A stretch of DNA of 64,000 nt from Hymenobacter daecheongensis DSM 21074 (GTDB lineage Bacteria; Bacteroidota; Bacteroidia; Cytophagales; Hymenobacteraceae), in assembly GCF_900141805.1 (NCBI RefSeq), contig NZ_FQYN01000008.1:1-64000 (forward strand), in the 5' to 3' direction. Position numbers and translations under genes: made by a program. The notes beneath the pieces were generated by a model, which did no database searches, had not been told where the DNA came from, and saw only the letters and a program-made list of their open reading frames with translations. Shown here one piece after another: positions 8,053 to 16,974 of the stretch. Position 1 is the first letter of the stretch, and every line of letters begins with the position of its first letter.

Positions 8053-8787
8053 ATGGGAAGAGCATTTGAATTCCGTAAAGGCCGCAAAATGAAGCGCTGG
8101 GACAAGATGTCGAAAGACTTCACCCGTATCGGCCGCGAAATCGTGATGGCCGTGAAGGAAAGCGGCCCCAACCCGGATACCAACTCCCGCCTGCGCACGG
8201 CCATGCAGAACGCCAAGGGCGTGAACATGCCCAAAGACCGCGTGGAATCGGCCATCAAGCGGGCCAGCAGCAAGGAGGAAAAGGACTACCAGGAAGTGGT
8301 GTATGAGGGCTACGCGCCCCACGGCGTGGCCGTAGTGATTGAAACCGCCACCGACAACCCCACCCGCACCGTGGCCAACGTGCGCATGTACTTCAACCGC
8401 GGCAACGGCGCCCTGGGCACCGCCGGCTCCAGCGACTATACCTTCACCCGCAAGGGCGTGTTCCGCCTGGCCGCCGAGAGCCTGGAGCTGGATGAGCTGG
8501 AGCTGGAACTTATTGACGCGGGCGCGGAAGACGTGTACGCCGACCAGGAGGAAGACGAGCACGGCAATGTGAAAGACTTCATTGTGGTAGAAACTGCCTT
8601 CACCGACTTCGGCCAGATGCAGAAGGCTCTGGAAGAAAAGCACCTGAACGTGGTATCGGCCCAGCTGCAGCGCGTGCCCAACACCACCGTGCACCTCGAT
8701 GGCGACGAGCTGGAAGAAGTGATGAGCCTGATCGAGAAGTTTGAGGAAGACGACGACGTGCAGGCCGTGTACCACACGCTCGGCTAA
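8053..8787 (+). CDS. yebC: YebC/PmpR (TACO1) family protein
   Basis: 244 residues, full length for the family. The N-terminus MGRAFEFRKGRKMKRWDKMSK, the segment NSRLRTAMQNAKGVNMPKD and the central YEGYAPHGVAVVIETATDNP are diagnostic, as is the acidic C-terminal half. Members have been described as DNA-binding regulators; work on TACO1/YebC also links the family to translation of difficult (for example proline-rich) stretches. The start is fixed by the conserved MGRAFE. It stands alone, with its own promoter, and is followed by a GC-rich hairpin at 8852-8880. Confidence 0.95.
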   Translation: MGRAFEFRKGRKMKRWDKMSKDFTRIGREIVMAVKESGPNPDTNSRLRTAMQNAKGVNMPKDRVESAIKRASSKEEKDYQEVVYEGYAPHGVAVVIETATDNPTRTVANVRMYFNRGNGALGTAGSSDYTFTRKGVFRLAAESLELDELELELIDAGAEDVYADQEEDEHGNVKDFIVVETAFTDFGQMQKALEEKHLNVVSAQLQRVPNTTVHLDGDELEEVMSLIEKFEEDDDVQAVYHTLG

Positions 8788-8851
8788 ACCACGAATTCGC
8801 GCGGATTCATCGGATTTCACGGATTTTGTGGACGATTCATTGCGTATTCTG

Positions 8852-8880
8852 GCGGGCCGCTCCTGATTGGGGCGGCCCGC
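8852..8880. terminator. GC-rich hairpin after yebC
   Basis: GCGGGCCGC (8852-8860) and GCGGCCCGC (8872-8880) form a perfect 9-bp stem with an 11-base loop, 65 bases after the yebC stop. There is no T run, so terminator function is a guess. Just before it, 8796-8827 holds a GCGGATTCATCGGATTTCAC run of short GGATT direct repeats. Confidence 0.35.
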
Positions 8881-8999
8881 TGTGCTTTCGAGCCAGGGCA
8901 ACGCCTGAGCGGTTTGCGCCATCTTGCCGGTATGCCGGCTGCGGTGGTTTTCCTGCTTACAAGAAAAAAAGTCGAAGACCTACCGCCTGAAATCGTCAA

Positions 9000-9040
9000 G
9001 CTCCCCCTCTCCCCCGGAGAGGGGGCCGGGGGGTGAGGCA
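9000..9040. repeat. Family A dispersed inverted repeat
   Basis: CTCCCCCTCTCCCCCGGAGA followed by GGGGGCCGGGGGGTGAGGCACC. Same form as the elements near 320, 420, 10750, 16930, 24000, 29040 and 32420. It sits 40 bases upstream of the serine hydrolase start. Confidence 0.8.
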
Positions 9041-9079
9041 CCACCAGAACAACCCGGCACCCCACCCTAACCACCAGCT

Positions 9080-10147
9080 ATGAAATCCCCGCTTATCCTG
9101 CTCTACCTCCTGTTTTCCACCTTCGCCGCTACCGCCCAGCAGGCCGGACTGACTGCCCTGCTCAAAAAAGAAAATGTGCCCGGCATCCAGCTTATTCATA
9201 CCAAAAACGGCCACACGACAACCTACAGCCTGGGCCTGCGGCAAAACGGCACCACCCAACCCGTCACCGGCCAGACCATTTTTCAGGCCGCTTCCCTGGG
9301 CAAAGTCGTGCTGGCCTACACCGCGCTGCGCCTCGTGGATCAGGGCATACTGCGCCTGGATACGCCCCTGTTCACCTACTTCAACTACCCTCGCCTGCGA
9401 GGCCAGGCCCGCGCCGACAAAATCACGGCCCGCATGGTGCTGGGGCACACGGCCGGGTTGCCCAACTGGGCCCAAAACCCCTTCGCGGCCACCTGGGCCA
9501 CCTCCCCGCTGCCCCTGAGCTACACCCCCGACAGCTGCTGGAACTACTCCGGCGAGGGCTACGTGTTGTTGCAGAAAACCCTGGAGCACCTCACCGGCAA
9601 ATCGGTGGAGGTGCTGGCGCAGGAGCAGGTATTCGGGCCGCTGCACATGGCCCGCAGCAGCTTCGTGTGGCAAAAGCGCTTCGCGGCTAACGCCGCGGCC
9701 GGCCACGACGCCATGGGCCGCTCCACTGGCAGCAAGCAGTTTGTGGAGGCCAACGCCGGCTTCAGCCTGCTCACCACCGCCGCCGACTACAACCGCTTTC
9801 TGCAGGCCCTGCTGGCTGGCCGGGGGCTGCAGCCGGCCACCGCCCGCCTGCTGAGCACCGCCGCCAACCCAGCCAACCGCTGCCGCACCCCCAGCACCGC
9901 CACCGATGCCTGCATCGACTGGGCCTGCGGCGTGGGCCTGGCCGCCACCAGCCGCGGCCCCGCCCTCTGGCACTGGGGCAACAACGACGACTTCCAAGGC
10001 TTTTTCCTGGCCTTGCCCGAGCGCCGGGAAAGCCTGCTGTTCTTCACCAACAGCGCCAACGGCCTGACACTGACCGACGAGCTGCTACGGCTGTTCCTCG
10101 GCCCTGGCGATTATTGTACCACGCAGTGGCTGGCCGAGGCCAAATAG
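9080..10147 (+). CDS. Serine hydrolase, beta-lactamase/penicillin-binding-protein-like
   Basis: 355 residues with a signal peptide (MKSPLILLYLLFSTFAATAQ). The family's active-site motifs are present: S72-L-G-K75 as SxxK inside AASLGKVVLAYTALRL, a Tyr motif in WNYSGEGYVLLQ, and LWHWGNND as a variant of the third (KTG/HxG) motif. LGHTAGLPNW is the usual region following the first helix. Such class C-like exported enzymes include D,D-peptidases, esterases and peptidases; beta-lactamase activity is not implied. No close functional neighbour. Confidence 0.85.
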   Translation: MKSPLILLYLLFSTFAATAQQAGLTALLKKENVPGIQLIHTKNGHTTTYSLGLRQNGTTQPVTGQTIFQAASLGKVVLAYTALRLVDQGILRLDTPLFTYFNYPRLRGQARADKITARMVLGHTAGLPNWAQNPFAATWATSPLPLSYTPDSCWNYSGEGYVLLQKTLEHLTGKSVEVLAQEQVFGPLHMARSSFVWQKRFAANAAAGHDAMGRSTGSKQFVEANAGFSLLTTAADYNRFLQALLAGRGLQPATARLLSTAANPANRCRTPSTATDACIDWACGVGLAATSRGPALWHWGNNDDFQGFFLALPERRESLLFFTNSANGLTLTDELLRLFLGPGDYCTTQWLAEAK

Positions 10148-10193
10148 CGCGGGCTTAGCAGCTGTTTGAGTTAGTGAAAGAGGTGTGAAAACG

Positions 10194-10280
10194 GTGTAGA
10201 GACACATACTTGCGTCTCGTCGTTGAACAACAATCGTTGGGCCGGCGCGGCCGACGAGACGCAACTATGCGTCTCTACAC
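10194..10280. repeat. Family D inverted repeat (GTAGAGACGCA type)
   Basis: The 29-base arms 10194-10222 and 10252-10280 are reverse complements with two mismatches; they contain GTGTAGAGAC and TTGCGTCTCGTCG. The loop is 29 bases. I see only one copy in this window. It lies 56 bases before the next small gene. Confidence 0.7.
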
Positions 10281-10335
10281 GGTCCAATCGCCTGAAATAT
10301 CAACCCAAACAGCTCCATACTTAATCTACCCACTC

Positions 10336-10701
10336 ATGCCTCTCTCCTACCGCTCCCTTTTCTACTTCGAAAGCGCCACCGCCATTCTGCTCGAAATAAA
10401 GCGGCTGGACCTGCCCGGTGAGCAAGATCCGAACAAGCTCTACCACTGGCTCATGTTCGATAAGGCCACCGGCACGCTTCACCCCCAGGATTTTGTGTCG
10501 ATGCAGGCCGGCGCGGAAGTGCAGGAGCGGGAATTTCGGCAGGGGCGGCTGCGGTTTACGGAGCAGAGTGCCACCTACGTGGCCCACGCCACCGGGCAGG
10601 CGCTGGAGCTGGCGGCCGCGCAGCCGGCGCAGCTGCCCGCGGCGTTGGCGCAGGCCATTGAAGCGTACCTCGCCACGCTCCAGCCCGGTTCACCACGTTA
10701 A
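10336..10701 (+). CDS. Conserved-looking small cytoplasmic protein, function unknown
   Basis: 121 residues from the ATG at 10336 (MPLSYRSLFYFESATAILLE). No signal peptide or membrane segment. The middle LPGEQDPNKLYHWLMFDKATGTLHPQDFVS is mixed and soluble-looking, and the C-terminus is an Ala/Gln-rich helix. The frame opens upstream through the family D repeat, so this later start is preferred. I do not recognise a family. Confidence 0.55.
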   Translation: MPLSYRSLFYFESATAILLEIKRLDLPGEQDPNKLYHWLMFDKATGTLHPQDFVSMQAGAEVQEREFRQGRLRFTEQSATYVAHATGQALELAAAQPAQLPAALAQAIEAYLATLQPGSPR

Positions 10702-10741
10702 AGCCCAGATTTGAAACACCTTAAATCTAAAACTAAAGCTA

Positions 10742-10784
10742 GTCCTCCCTCTCCTTTTCGGAGAGGGGGCTAGGGGGTGAGGCG
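10742..10784. repeat. Family A dispersed inverted repeat
   Basis: CTCCCTCTCCTTTTCGGAGA followed by GGGGGCTAGGGGGTGAGGCGCC. It is nearly the same as the copy at 16923-16970, including the flanking CTAAA...GCTAG. It precedes the rluF promoter region. Confidence 0.8.
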
Positions 10785-10814
10785 CCCGCGCAGCCCCACC
10801 ACCCCGCTTCTGCG

Positions 10815-10822
10815 TAACTTGC
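10815..10822 (+). promoter_or_regulatory. rluF: -7-like box TAACTTGC upstream of rluF
   Basis: TAACTTGC at 10815-10822 is identical to the yebC box and lies 49 bases before the rluF ATG. No TTG at the expected -33 position. Confidence 0.35.
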
Positions 10823-10871
10823 GGCCCTGCCCGCGCCGTTTGTGGGCTTTTCAACCCTTGCCGCTTGCCCT

Positions 10872-11978
10872 ATGCCCAGTTCCGAATCGACCCGCCTCAA
10901 CAAATACATCAGCGAAAGCGGCGTGTGCTCCCGCCGCGAGGCCGACAAATTCATTGCCGAGGGCAACGTATTCGTGAACGGCAAGCGGGCCAGCATCGGC
11001 GACCAGGTCACGGCCAAGGACAAGGTGATTGTGAACGGCCAGCGCATCGAGCCCCGCGCCCCCGAAGATGCCATCTACATTGCCTTCAACAAGCCGCCGG
11101 GCATCACCAGCACTACCGAAACCAGCGTGAAGGGCAACATTGTGCGCTACATCAAGCACAGCGAGCGAATCTTCCCCATCGGCCGCCTCGACAAAGACTC
11201 GCAGGGCCTGATTCTGCTGACTTCCGACGGCGACATCGTGAACAAGATTCTGCGCGCCGGCAACCGGCACGAGAAGGAATACATTGTGATGGTCGACAAG
11301 CCGATCAAGGATGAGTTCCTCGAAGGCATGCGCAACGGCGTGTCTATCATGGGCATTATGACCCAGAAATGCGACGTGCAGAAGGAAACCAACTACATCT
11401 TCCGCATCACGCTCATTCAGGGCATGAACCGCCAGATCCGGAAGATGTGCGAGGCATTTGGCTACGAAGTGGTGCAGCTGGAGCGGATTCGAGTGATGAA
11501 CATCACTCTGAAAGGCCTCGGCGTGGGCGACTGGCGCGAGCTGACGGAAAAGGAGTTGGCCGGCATCATGGAGATGACCAAAAACTCGTCCGGCACCAAG
11601 GAAGCCTCCCTGCCCAAGCGCCGCGCCCCGGTGGTGAAGCAGCTGGGCTGGGACGTGAAAGGCCCGCGCACCGCCGAGGAAGGCGCTTTCGAGCAGCCCG
11701 CCCGCGCCCCGCGTGCTCCCAAAGCCGCTGGCAGCGCCCGGCCCGCTACCCGCAAAGTCGCCCCCGGCAAGCCCGCCGCCGGCAAAGCCAAGGCCCGGCC
11801 CAAAGCCAAGACCATCGCCGACCCCGACTTCTTCGACGGCAAGCCCCTGAAGCCCACCAAAAAAGCCGCCGCCAAGGCTGCCCGGCCCAGCATTGCCGGC
11901 GGCAAGTTCAAGCCCGCCGCCAAAACCCTGAACCGCGCCCCCAAAGGCAACGCCGGCCGCCGCGGCGGCAGCCGGTAG
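10872..11978 (+). CDS. rluF: 23S rRNA pseudouridine(2604) synthase RluF-type, with basic C-terminal tail
   Basis: 368 residues from the ATG at 10872. An S4 RNA-binding domain (residues about 8-60, [20 protein letters not shown]) is followed by the RsuA/RluB/E/F catalytic domain: [17 protein letters not shown] with catalytic Asp107, then [15 protein letters not shown] and [21 protein letters not shown]. These match E. coli RluF closely, so isomerisation of U2604 in 23S rRNA is the expected reaction. From about residue 245 a ~120-residue Lys/Ala/Pro-rich tail follows, absent from E. coli RluF and probably RNA- or ribosome-binding; such tails are common in Bacteroidota. The start used has the S4 domain immediately after it. 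Confidence 0.9.
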   Translation: MPSSESTRLNKYISESGVCSRREADKFIAEGNVFVNGKRASIGDQVTAKDKVIVNGQRIEPRAPEDAIYIAFNKPPGITSTTETSVKGNIVRYIKHSERIFPIGRLDKDSQGLILLTSDGDIVNKILRAGNRHEKEYIVMVDKPIKDEFLEGMRNGVSIMGIMTQKCDVQKETNYIFRITLIQGMNRQIRKMCEAFGYEVVQLERIRVMNITLKGLGVGDWRELTEKELAGIMEMTKNSSGTKEASLPKRRAPVVKQLGWDVKGPRTAEEGAFEQPARAPRAPKAAGSARPATRKVAPGKPAAGKAKARPKAKTIADPDFFDGKPLKPTKKAAAKAARPSIAGGKFKPAAKTLNRAPKGNAGRRGGSR

Positions 11979-12000
11979 GGTCATTCGGTAGAAATCAGCC

Positions 12001-12029
12001 CGTCATTCCGAGCGCAGCCGAGGAATGAC
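12001..12029. repeat. Short family C-like hairpin
   Basis: CGTCATTCC (12001-12009) and GGAATGACG (12021-12029) are perfect inverted arms around GAGCGCAGCCGA. It sits 22 bases after rluF and just ahead of the -7-like box of the next gene. Confidence 0.55.
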
Positions 12030-12035
12030 GTTCTC

Positions 12036-12043
12036 TCACTTTG
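12036..12043 (+). promoter_or_regulatory. -7-like box TCACTTTG before the GNAT gene
   Basis: TCACTTTG differs from TAnnTTTG at one fixed position and is followed by CCCC and the ATG at 12048, four bases later. This fits a leaderless mRNA like the one proposed for bioA. Confidence 0.4.
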
Positions 12044-12047
12044 CCCC

Positions 12048-12569
12048 ATGCACATCTTCGTCGAAACGGACCGCCTGATTCTGCGGGAGCTGCTGCCCAC
12101 CGATGAGGCCGCCATGTTTGAAATGGACGCAGACCCCGAAGTGCACCGCTACCTGGGCAACAAGCCCGTGACAACCATCGAGCAGAGTCGGGCGCTGATT
12201 GCCTTCGTGCGCCAGCAGTACGTCGAAAACGGCATCGGGCGCTGGGCGGTGGTAGAAAAGCAAACCGGCGCGTTCGTGGGCTGGTCGGGGTTGAAGCTGG
12301 TAGCCGGCCCCACCAACGGCCGCACCAACTACCACGACCTGGGCTACCGCTTCCTGCGTCGCTACTGGGGCCGCGGCTATGCCACCGAAACCGCTGTGGC
12401 CTCCGTGCGCTACGGCTTCGACGTGCTGCGTCTGCCCCGCATCTGCGGCATTGCCGATGTGCGCAACGTGGCCTCCAACCAAGTGCTGCAAAAGGCCGGC
12501 CTGCGCTTCGGCAACACCTTCGACCTCAACGGCCTGCCCCACCACTGGTATGAGCAGGAGCAGCCGTAG
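12048..12569 (+). CDS. GNAT-family N-acetyltransferase, RimJ/RimL type
   Basis: 173 residues. It opens MHIFVETDRLILRELLPTDE, the characteristic start of the Acetyltransf_3 group. YRFLRRYWGRGYATET is the acetyl-CoA-binding motif (Q/RxxGxG/A) and NVASNQVLQKAGLRF is the conserved C-terminal block. Members acetylate protein N-termini, amino sugars or antibiotics; the substrate cannot be inferred. The gene is monocistronic: a strong bidirectional terminator follows 20 bases after the stop. Confidence 0.9.
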   Translation: MHIFVETDRLILRELLPTDEAAMFEMDADPEVHRYLGNKPVTTIEQSRALIAFVRQQYVENGIGRWAVVEKQTGAFVGWSGLKLVAGPTNGRTNYHDLGYRFLRRYWGRGYATETAVASVRYGFDVLRLPRICGIADVRNVASNQVLQKAGLRFGNTFDLNGLPHHWYEQEQP

Positions 12570-12588
12570 CCCTGGCCCAAAACTTCAC

Positions 12589-12624
12589 AAAAAAAGGCCC
12601 GCATCACCGATGCGGGCCTTTTTT
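12589..12624. terminator. Bidirectional rho-independent terminator
   Basis: GGCCCGCATC (12596-12605) pairs perfectly with GATGCGGGCC (12609-12618) around a 3-base loop. Seven A residues lie before it and six T residues after it, so it can end transcripts from both the GNAT gene (plus) and the TonB receptor gene (minus). Confidence 0.9.
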
Positions 12625-12646
12625 AAGGCTGAAACTCAACCAAATA

Positions 12647-15433
12647 TTACTTCACATTCACCAGCAGACCCACGTAGGCCAGCCGCCCGAGCTGGGGGCC
12701 GCCGATGATCTGGACGTTGCGGGCATCAAACAGGTTCGAGACGCCGGCCTGCAGTGTGGTGGCCAGCTTGGGCACGGTGTAGCCCAGCGAGGCATCTACG
12801 GTGCGGTAGCTCCGAATCTGGCCGGTGGCGAAAGGCATTTCCTGCTGGTGGCCCTCTATCCAGCGGTAGTTCACAGAGTAGCTCACGTTGTGCGACTCAC
12901 CGCTGGCGGTCAGGTTATACTTATGCTTGGGCGTGTTGAAGAACGTGCGGAAGCCGGCGGGCAGATTACTCTTATCCAGCACGTTGAGCGAGTAGTTGCC
13001 GCCGATGTTCAGCGCCTTGGCTGCGTAATAGGTCAGGCCGAACGTGGCACCCTGGGTACGCACTTCCTGCCGGTTGTTGACGGCCGCGAAGATGATGCGC
13101 GTGGGCTTCGACACATCGGAGAAGTTCGAAGCCAGCCCGCCGTAAAACTGCGGGTCGGAGGGGCGGGTGCCGTCTAGGTTGCCCACGAAGGCCTGGCCCC
13201 CGATGAAGTCGTTGTAGCGGCTGCGGAAGTAGCTGGCATCCACGTACACGTTCGGGATGATGGCGCCTTTGTAGCCCACTTCCACCGTATTCACGCGCTC
13301 CAGCCGGAGCTTGTCGAAGCTGGCGGCGTAGTTAGCCAGCGGGTCGCCGAAAGTGTAGGGCTTGCCGTTGGCATCGGTGAAGTTGTAGCCTTGGAAGCCG
13401 TTGCCCACGTTGCCCAGCAGAATGAACGTGCCCACATCGGAGCGCAGGTACTGGTCGGTTTGCGAGGGGCTGCGGAACGCCTGGCCGTAGCTGGCGCGGA
13501 AGTTATGCTGCTTGTTTTCGCCGAAGGAGAACACCGCCGCGGCGCGGGGCGAAAACGACGTATCGAAGTTCTTGAACCGGTCTACGCGGCCGGCAAACGA
13601 CAGTTTCAGGCGCTCGGCCAGCAGGGTCTGGGTCAGCTGAGCGTAGGCCCCGTACTCGTGGTTGGGGATGCGCTTGCCATCGGTATCGGCAAACAGCTTG
13701 CCGCCCGAGCCCAGGCGATACTGGCGGTAGGCGGCCCCCACAATCAGGTCGGTGCCGGCGTCGGAGAGGTGGAAGTTGCGCTGGGCGCTGATGTCGTTCA
13801 GGAAGGAGTTGAAATTCTGCTGCGCCCCGCGGCCGGGCTGGTCGTCGCTGGTGATTTTATCGCGCAGCGTGGCGAAGCGCGGGTCCGTGCTTTTCAGCTG
13901 GGTAGCATCGGCCGCCGCTTTGGCCGCTGCCTGAGCCGCCTCTACTGGCAGGCCGCCCTTACGGGCCTGGTCGTAGGTCTGGTTATAGACGTAGAAATAC
14001 TGCTGGTAGTAGCGCGTCTGGCCGCCTTCGGTAGTGGGCGAAGCCAGCAGCAGGGCGCTCAGCTGGGTCAACTCATAGCTGTTGCCGGTGAAGTCTTCCG
14101 TGGAATACGCCCGGATAAAGCCTTTCGCGCTTTTCAGCTCGGCCCGGTACTGATTGGTTCCCAGGCCCTTGATGCGGAAGCGGCTCAGGTTCTGGTAGGT
14201 AGAGGTTCCCACGCCGCGCTTGGCTTCCAGCGTCAGCTTCAGGTCGTTCTTAATCAGATACGACACCGCCCCCTGCAAGCGGTACGACTTGGTTTTCTGG
14301 TCCTTGCCGATCAGCTCGCCTTCGGTGAAGCCGGGCATGTACACGGTTTTGTTGTACAACTCAGAGTTCACCTTGTAGTTCAGCGCGGGCTGGTCCTGCG
14401 CGGACGAATACCGGTTGCTAATCTCGCCGTAGCGGTTGATGGCGTCGTAACCCAGGCTGGAGCCTTCGGGATTTAGGGACGTATTGTTGGCGGCGTAGTT
14501 GTCGGCAATCCAGTCGTTGGCCTGGAAGGCGCTGGCGTTGAGCTTCACGGCCCACTTGTCGCCGAGCTTACGAGCGAAGCGCAGCTGGCCGTCGAGCAGG
14601 TTGCGCTGGCCTCCGCGCAGGCGCAGGCTCAGCCCATCGTACACGAAGGGGTCTTTGGAGTTGAACAGCACCACGCCGCTCAGCGCATTGGAGCCATACA
14701 GCGCCGAGGCCGGCCCATGAATGATTTCAATGCTTTCCATATCCAGCTCCGGAATACCGACCAGGTTGCCGGGACTCAGGTTCAGCGAGGGCAGGGCCGT
14801 ATCCATGTAGTCGACCAGCTGAATCACTCGCTCGCTCTTGGCCGTGTTGAAGCCGCGCGTGCTAATGGAGGTGAACAGCATCGACGCCGAGTTGACATCG
14901 ACGCCGGGCAGGCTGCCCAGGCCAGCCAGAATTTCGGGCGTGCTGATGCGCTCAATCTGCTTGCCCGATACCTTATCGATGGTTACGGGGGCGCGCAGGA
15001 TGTTTTCCTCCACCCGCGAGGCCGATACGACGGTTTCGTTCAGCAGCGTAGAGCTTGGCACCAACGAGACGCTCAGTTGGCTTTCGGGCTTGGCCAGCCG
15101 CACCGTCTGCGACTCGTAGCCCACGTAGGCCACCACTACTTCCACGGGGCCATTGTCGAAGGGCACGCTCAGCCGGAACCGGCCCATCTGGTCGGTGCTG
15201 GTGCCAATGAAAGTACCTTTCACGAAGACCGTGGCGCCGGGCAGCGGCTCGCCGTTATCGGTCAGGATGGTGCCGCCGATAGTGGCCTCGGCAGGGTCGG
15301 TGCTGCGGACGGCAGCGGTGGCTTTGCGTTTGGCCGGCAGTCGGTGCGGCTGGTCGCCGCCGGTTGGTGCGGCCATAAGCGGTGGGGCTTGTAGCAAAGC
15401 TGCTACAAGCAGGGCAGAATAAGCGTGTTGCAT
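12647..15433 (-). CDS. TonB-dependent outer membrane receptor with carboxypeptidase-regulatory N-terminal domain
   Basis: 928 residues. A signal peptide (MQHAYSALLVAALLQAPPLMA) is followed by a CarboxypepD_reg-like domain (about 48-135: IGGTILTDNGEPLPGATVFV, VAYVGYESQTV), a plug domain with LNETVVSASRVEENILRAPV and GPASALYGSNALSGVV, and a long 22-strand beta-barrel ending in GLLVNVK. These receptors import substrates too large or scarce for porins, powered by TonB-ExbBD. There is no adjacent SusD-like gene, so a glycan role is less likely. It lies divergent from bioB with a 322-base gap. A link to biotin uptake is conceivable but unsupported beyond position; siderophore, vitamin or peptide substrates are equally possible. 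Confidence 0.92.
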   Translation of the reverse strand: MQHAYSALLVAALLQAPPLMAAPTGGDQPHRLPAKRKATAAVRSTDPAEATIGGTILTDNGEPLPGATVFVKGTFIGTSTDQMGRFRLSVPFDNGPVEVVVAYVGYESQTVRLAKPESQLSVSLVPSSTLLNETVVSASRVEENILRAPVTIDKVSGKQIERISTPEILAGLGSLPGVDVNSASMLFTSISTRGFNTAKSERVIQLVDYMDTALPSLNLSPGNLVGIPELDMESIEIIHGPASALYGSNALSGVVLFNSKDPFVYDGLSLRLRGGQRNLLDGQLRFARKLGDKWAVKLNASAFQANDWIADNYAANNTSLNPEGSSLGYDAINRYGEISNRYSSAQDQPALNYKVNSELYNKTVYMPGFTEGELIGKDQKTKSYRLQGAVSYLIKNDLKLTLEAKRGVGTSTYQNLSRFRIKGLGTNQYRAELKSAKGFIRAYSTEDFTGNSYELTQLSALLLASPTTEGGQTRYYQQYFYVYNQTYDQARKGGLPVEAAQAAAKAAADATQLKSTDPRFATLRDKITSDDQPGRGAQQNFNSFLNDISAQRNFHLSDAGTDLIVGAAYRQYRLGSGGKLFADTDGKRIPNHEYGAYAQLTQTLLAERLKLSFAGRVDRFKNFDTSFSPRAAAVFSFGENKQHNFRASYGQAFRSPSQTDQYLRSDVGTFILLGNVGNGFQGYNFTDANGKPYTFGDPLANYAASFDKLRLERVNTVEVGYKGAIIPNVYVDASYFRSRYNDFIGGQAFVGNLDGTRPSDPQFYGGLASNFSDVSKPTRIIFAAVNNRQEVRTQGATFGLTYYAAKALNIGGNYSLNVLDKSNLPAGFRTFFNTPKHKYNLTASGESHNVSYSVNYRWIEGHQQEMPFATGQIRSYRTVDASLGYTVPKLATTLQAGVSNLFDARNVQIIGGPQLGRLAYVGLLVNVK

Positions 15434-15755
15434 TGGGTGTTGTTAACGGAGCGAAATAAATGACCTCAAAGCTATTGTCGGGCATTATTTGCGTCGTTTT
15501 TTTTAGTCGAACCGGACAATTTGCTTGGTGAATGAAGGGGTTTGCCCGGTCAATATTTTTAGCAAAGCGTTATATAAATCAAGCATATTTTTATAAATAT
15601 ATTAGCGTATTAGCTTGCTTGGAGCCCGCAGTTTGGCGGCCAAAAAGCCGCTGGTATAGCCGCTAAACCGGCCGGGCGTGTATCTTGCGGCCCGGTAAGC
15701 GCCGGTTCCGCTGGCGTATCCTTCTTATTTCCGCACCCGACTCCCCTTTCCCACC
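15434..15755. promoter_or_regulatory. Divergent intergenic region between the TonB receptor and bioB
   Basis: 322 bases without a gene. On the minus strand TAGCTTTG (15474-15467) matches the -7 consensus TAnnTTTG exactly, 33 bases before the receptor ATG. On the plus strand TATCTTGC (15681-15688) is a plausible -7 box 67 bases before bioB, without a clear -33 TTG. The middle, about 15555-15620, is strikingly AT-rich, with ATATTTTTATAAATATATTA. I see no biotin operator with convincing dyad symmetry and no riboswitch-like structure. Confidence 0.4.
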
Positions 15756-16760
15756 ATGCTCCGTACCGACTGGACGCTCGACGAAGTAACTGCTATTTAT
15801 AACCAGCCCGTGCTGGAACTCGTGACGCAGGCCGCCGCCATTCATGCCCAAACCCAGGCCACCGGCGAAGTGCAGGTGTGCACGCTGCTGAGCGTGAAAA
15901 CCGGCGGCTGCCCCGAGGACTGCGCCTATTGCCCCCAGGCCGCCCGCTACCACACCGGCGTGCAGGCCCACAAGCTGCTGCCCGATGCTGAAGTACTGGC
16001 CTCGGCCCAGCGCGCCAAAGACTCGGGCAGCACCCGCTTCTGCATGGGTGCCGCCTGGCGCGAAATCCGCGACAACCGCGACTTTGACCGGGTATTGGGC
16101 ATGGTAGAACAGGTGAATGGCCTGGGCCTGGAAGTGTGCTGCACGCTGGGCATGCTGAACGAGTACCAGGCTGAGCGCCTGAAAGAGGCCGGCCTCTACG
16201 CCTACAACCACAACCTCGACACCAGCCGCGAAAAGTACGACGACATCATCACCACCCGCACCTACGACGACCGGCTGAACACGCTGGAGCACGTGCGCAA
16301 AGCGGGTATCTCGGTCTGCTCGGGCGGCATTATCGGCTTGGGCGAAACCGACGAGGACCGCATTGCCATGCTGCACACGCTGGCCACGCTGCCCGCCCAC
16401 CCCGAAAGCGTACCCGTCAACGCCCTCGTGCCCGTGCAGGGCACCCCGCTGGCCGACCAGCCCCGCGTGAGCGTGTGGGAAATGCTGCGCATGATTGCCA
16501 CCGCCCGCATCCTGATGCCCCACACGATGGTCCGCCTCTCTGCCGGCCGCCAGGAAATGCCCGTCACGGAGCAAGCCCTCTGCTTCCTGGCTGGTGCCAA
16601 CTCCATCTTCAGCGGCGAAAAGCTCCTGACCACCCCCAATCCGGATTTCGACGCGGATAAGCAAATGTTCGATTTGCTGGGCCTGAAGCCGCGCAAGTCG
16701 TTCAAGGATATGCCGGAAGGGGCTACGGTACTGGGCAAAGCCGCGCCGGTAGAAGCCTAG
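15756..16760 (+). CDS. bioB: Biotin synthase
   Basis: 334 residues, normal length. BioB is a radical-SAM enzyme that inserts sulfur into dethiobiotin, the last step of biotin synthesis. The [4Fe-4S] motif [12 protein letters not shown] (Cys52, Cys56, Cys59) is intact, followed by the conserved FCMGAAWR and the YNHNLDTS block with a [2Fe-2S] Cys region ([11 protein letters not shown]). LSAGRQEM near residue 262 and [15 protein letters not shown] are further family signatures. First gene of the biotin cluster; a 214-base gap packed with inverted repeats separates it from bioF. Confidence 0.97.
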   Translation: MLRTDWTLDEVTAIYNQPVLELVTQAAAIHAQTQATGEVQVCTLLSVKTGGCPEDCAYCPQAARYHTGVQAHKLLPDAEVLASAQRAKDSGSTRFCMGAAWREIRDNRDFDRVLGMVEQVNGLGLEVCCTLGMLNEYQAERLKEAGLYAYNHNLDTSREKYDDIITTRTYDDRLNTLEHVRKAGISVCSGGIIGLGETDEDRIAMLHTLATLPAHPESVPVNALVPVQGTPLADQPRVSVWEMLRMIATARILMPHTMVRLSAGRQEMPVTEQALCFLAGANSIFSGEKLLTTPNPDFDADKQMFDLLGLKPRKSFKDMPEGATVLGKAAPVEA

Positions 16761-16779
16761 AGCAAGAAAACCAAGCCCT

Positions 16780-16895
16780 AGCTCCCCTCCTTTTTTCAAG
16801 GAGGGGTAGGGGTGGTTGCTAAAGCTAGAAAATCGTTGAACGTAATCTAATTCTAGCAACCACCCCTGCCCCTCCTTGAAAAAAGGAGGGGAGCT
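16780..16895. repeat. Long inverted repeat (family B) between bioB and bioF
   Basis: The left arm 16780-16830 starts AGCTCCCCTCCTTTTTTCAA and continues GGAGGGGTAGGGGTGGTTGCT; the right arm 16851-16895 is its reverse complement apart from one mismatch and a 6-base insertion. Each arm also contains a smaller internal hairpin (CTCCCCTCCTT / AAGGAGGGG). This could form a cruciform or mRNA hairpin affecting expression of the downstream bio genes. Confidence 0.75.
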
Positions 16896-16922
16896 AATTT
16901 TTAATTCTAAAAAAGCTAAAAG

Positions 16923-16970
16923 CTAGTTCCCCCTCTCCTTTTCGGAGAGGGGGCTAGGGGGTGAGGCGCA
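16923..16970. repeat. Family A inverted repeat abutting the bioF start codon
   Basis: CCCCCTCTCCTTTTCGGAGA followed by GGGGGCTAGGGGGTGAGGCGC. It ends only about 5 bases before the bioF ATG, so the repeat itself supplies the sequence where a ribosome would bind. Confidence 0.8.
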
Positions 16971-16974
16971 CCGC

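Noticed and set aside
13391..14476. 361-codon plus-strand open frame within the TonB receptor gene
   Set aside because: No recognisable motifs; the receptor on the other strand is full length.
15434..15755. Riboswitch upstream of the TonB receptor (for example cobalamin type)
   Set aside because: The proposed transcript leader is only about 30 bases, too short for a riboswitch, and no conserved core was seen.
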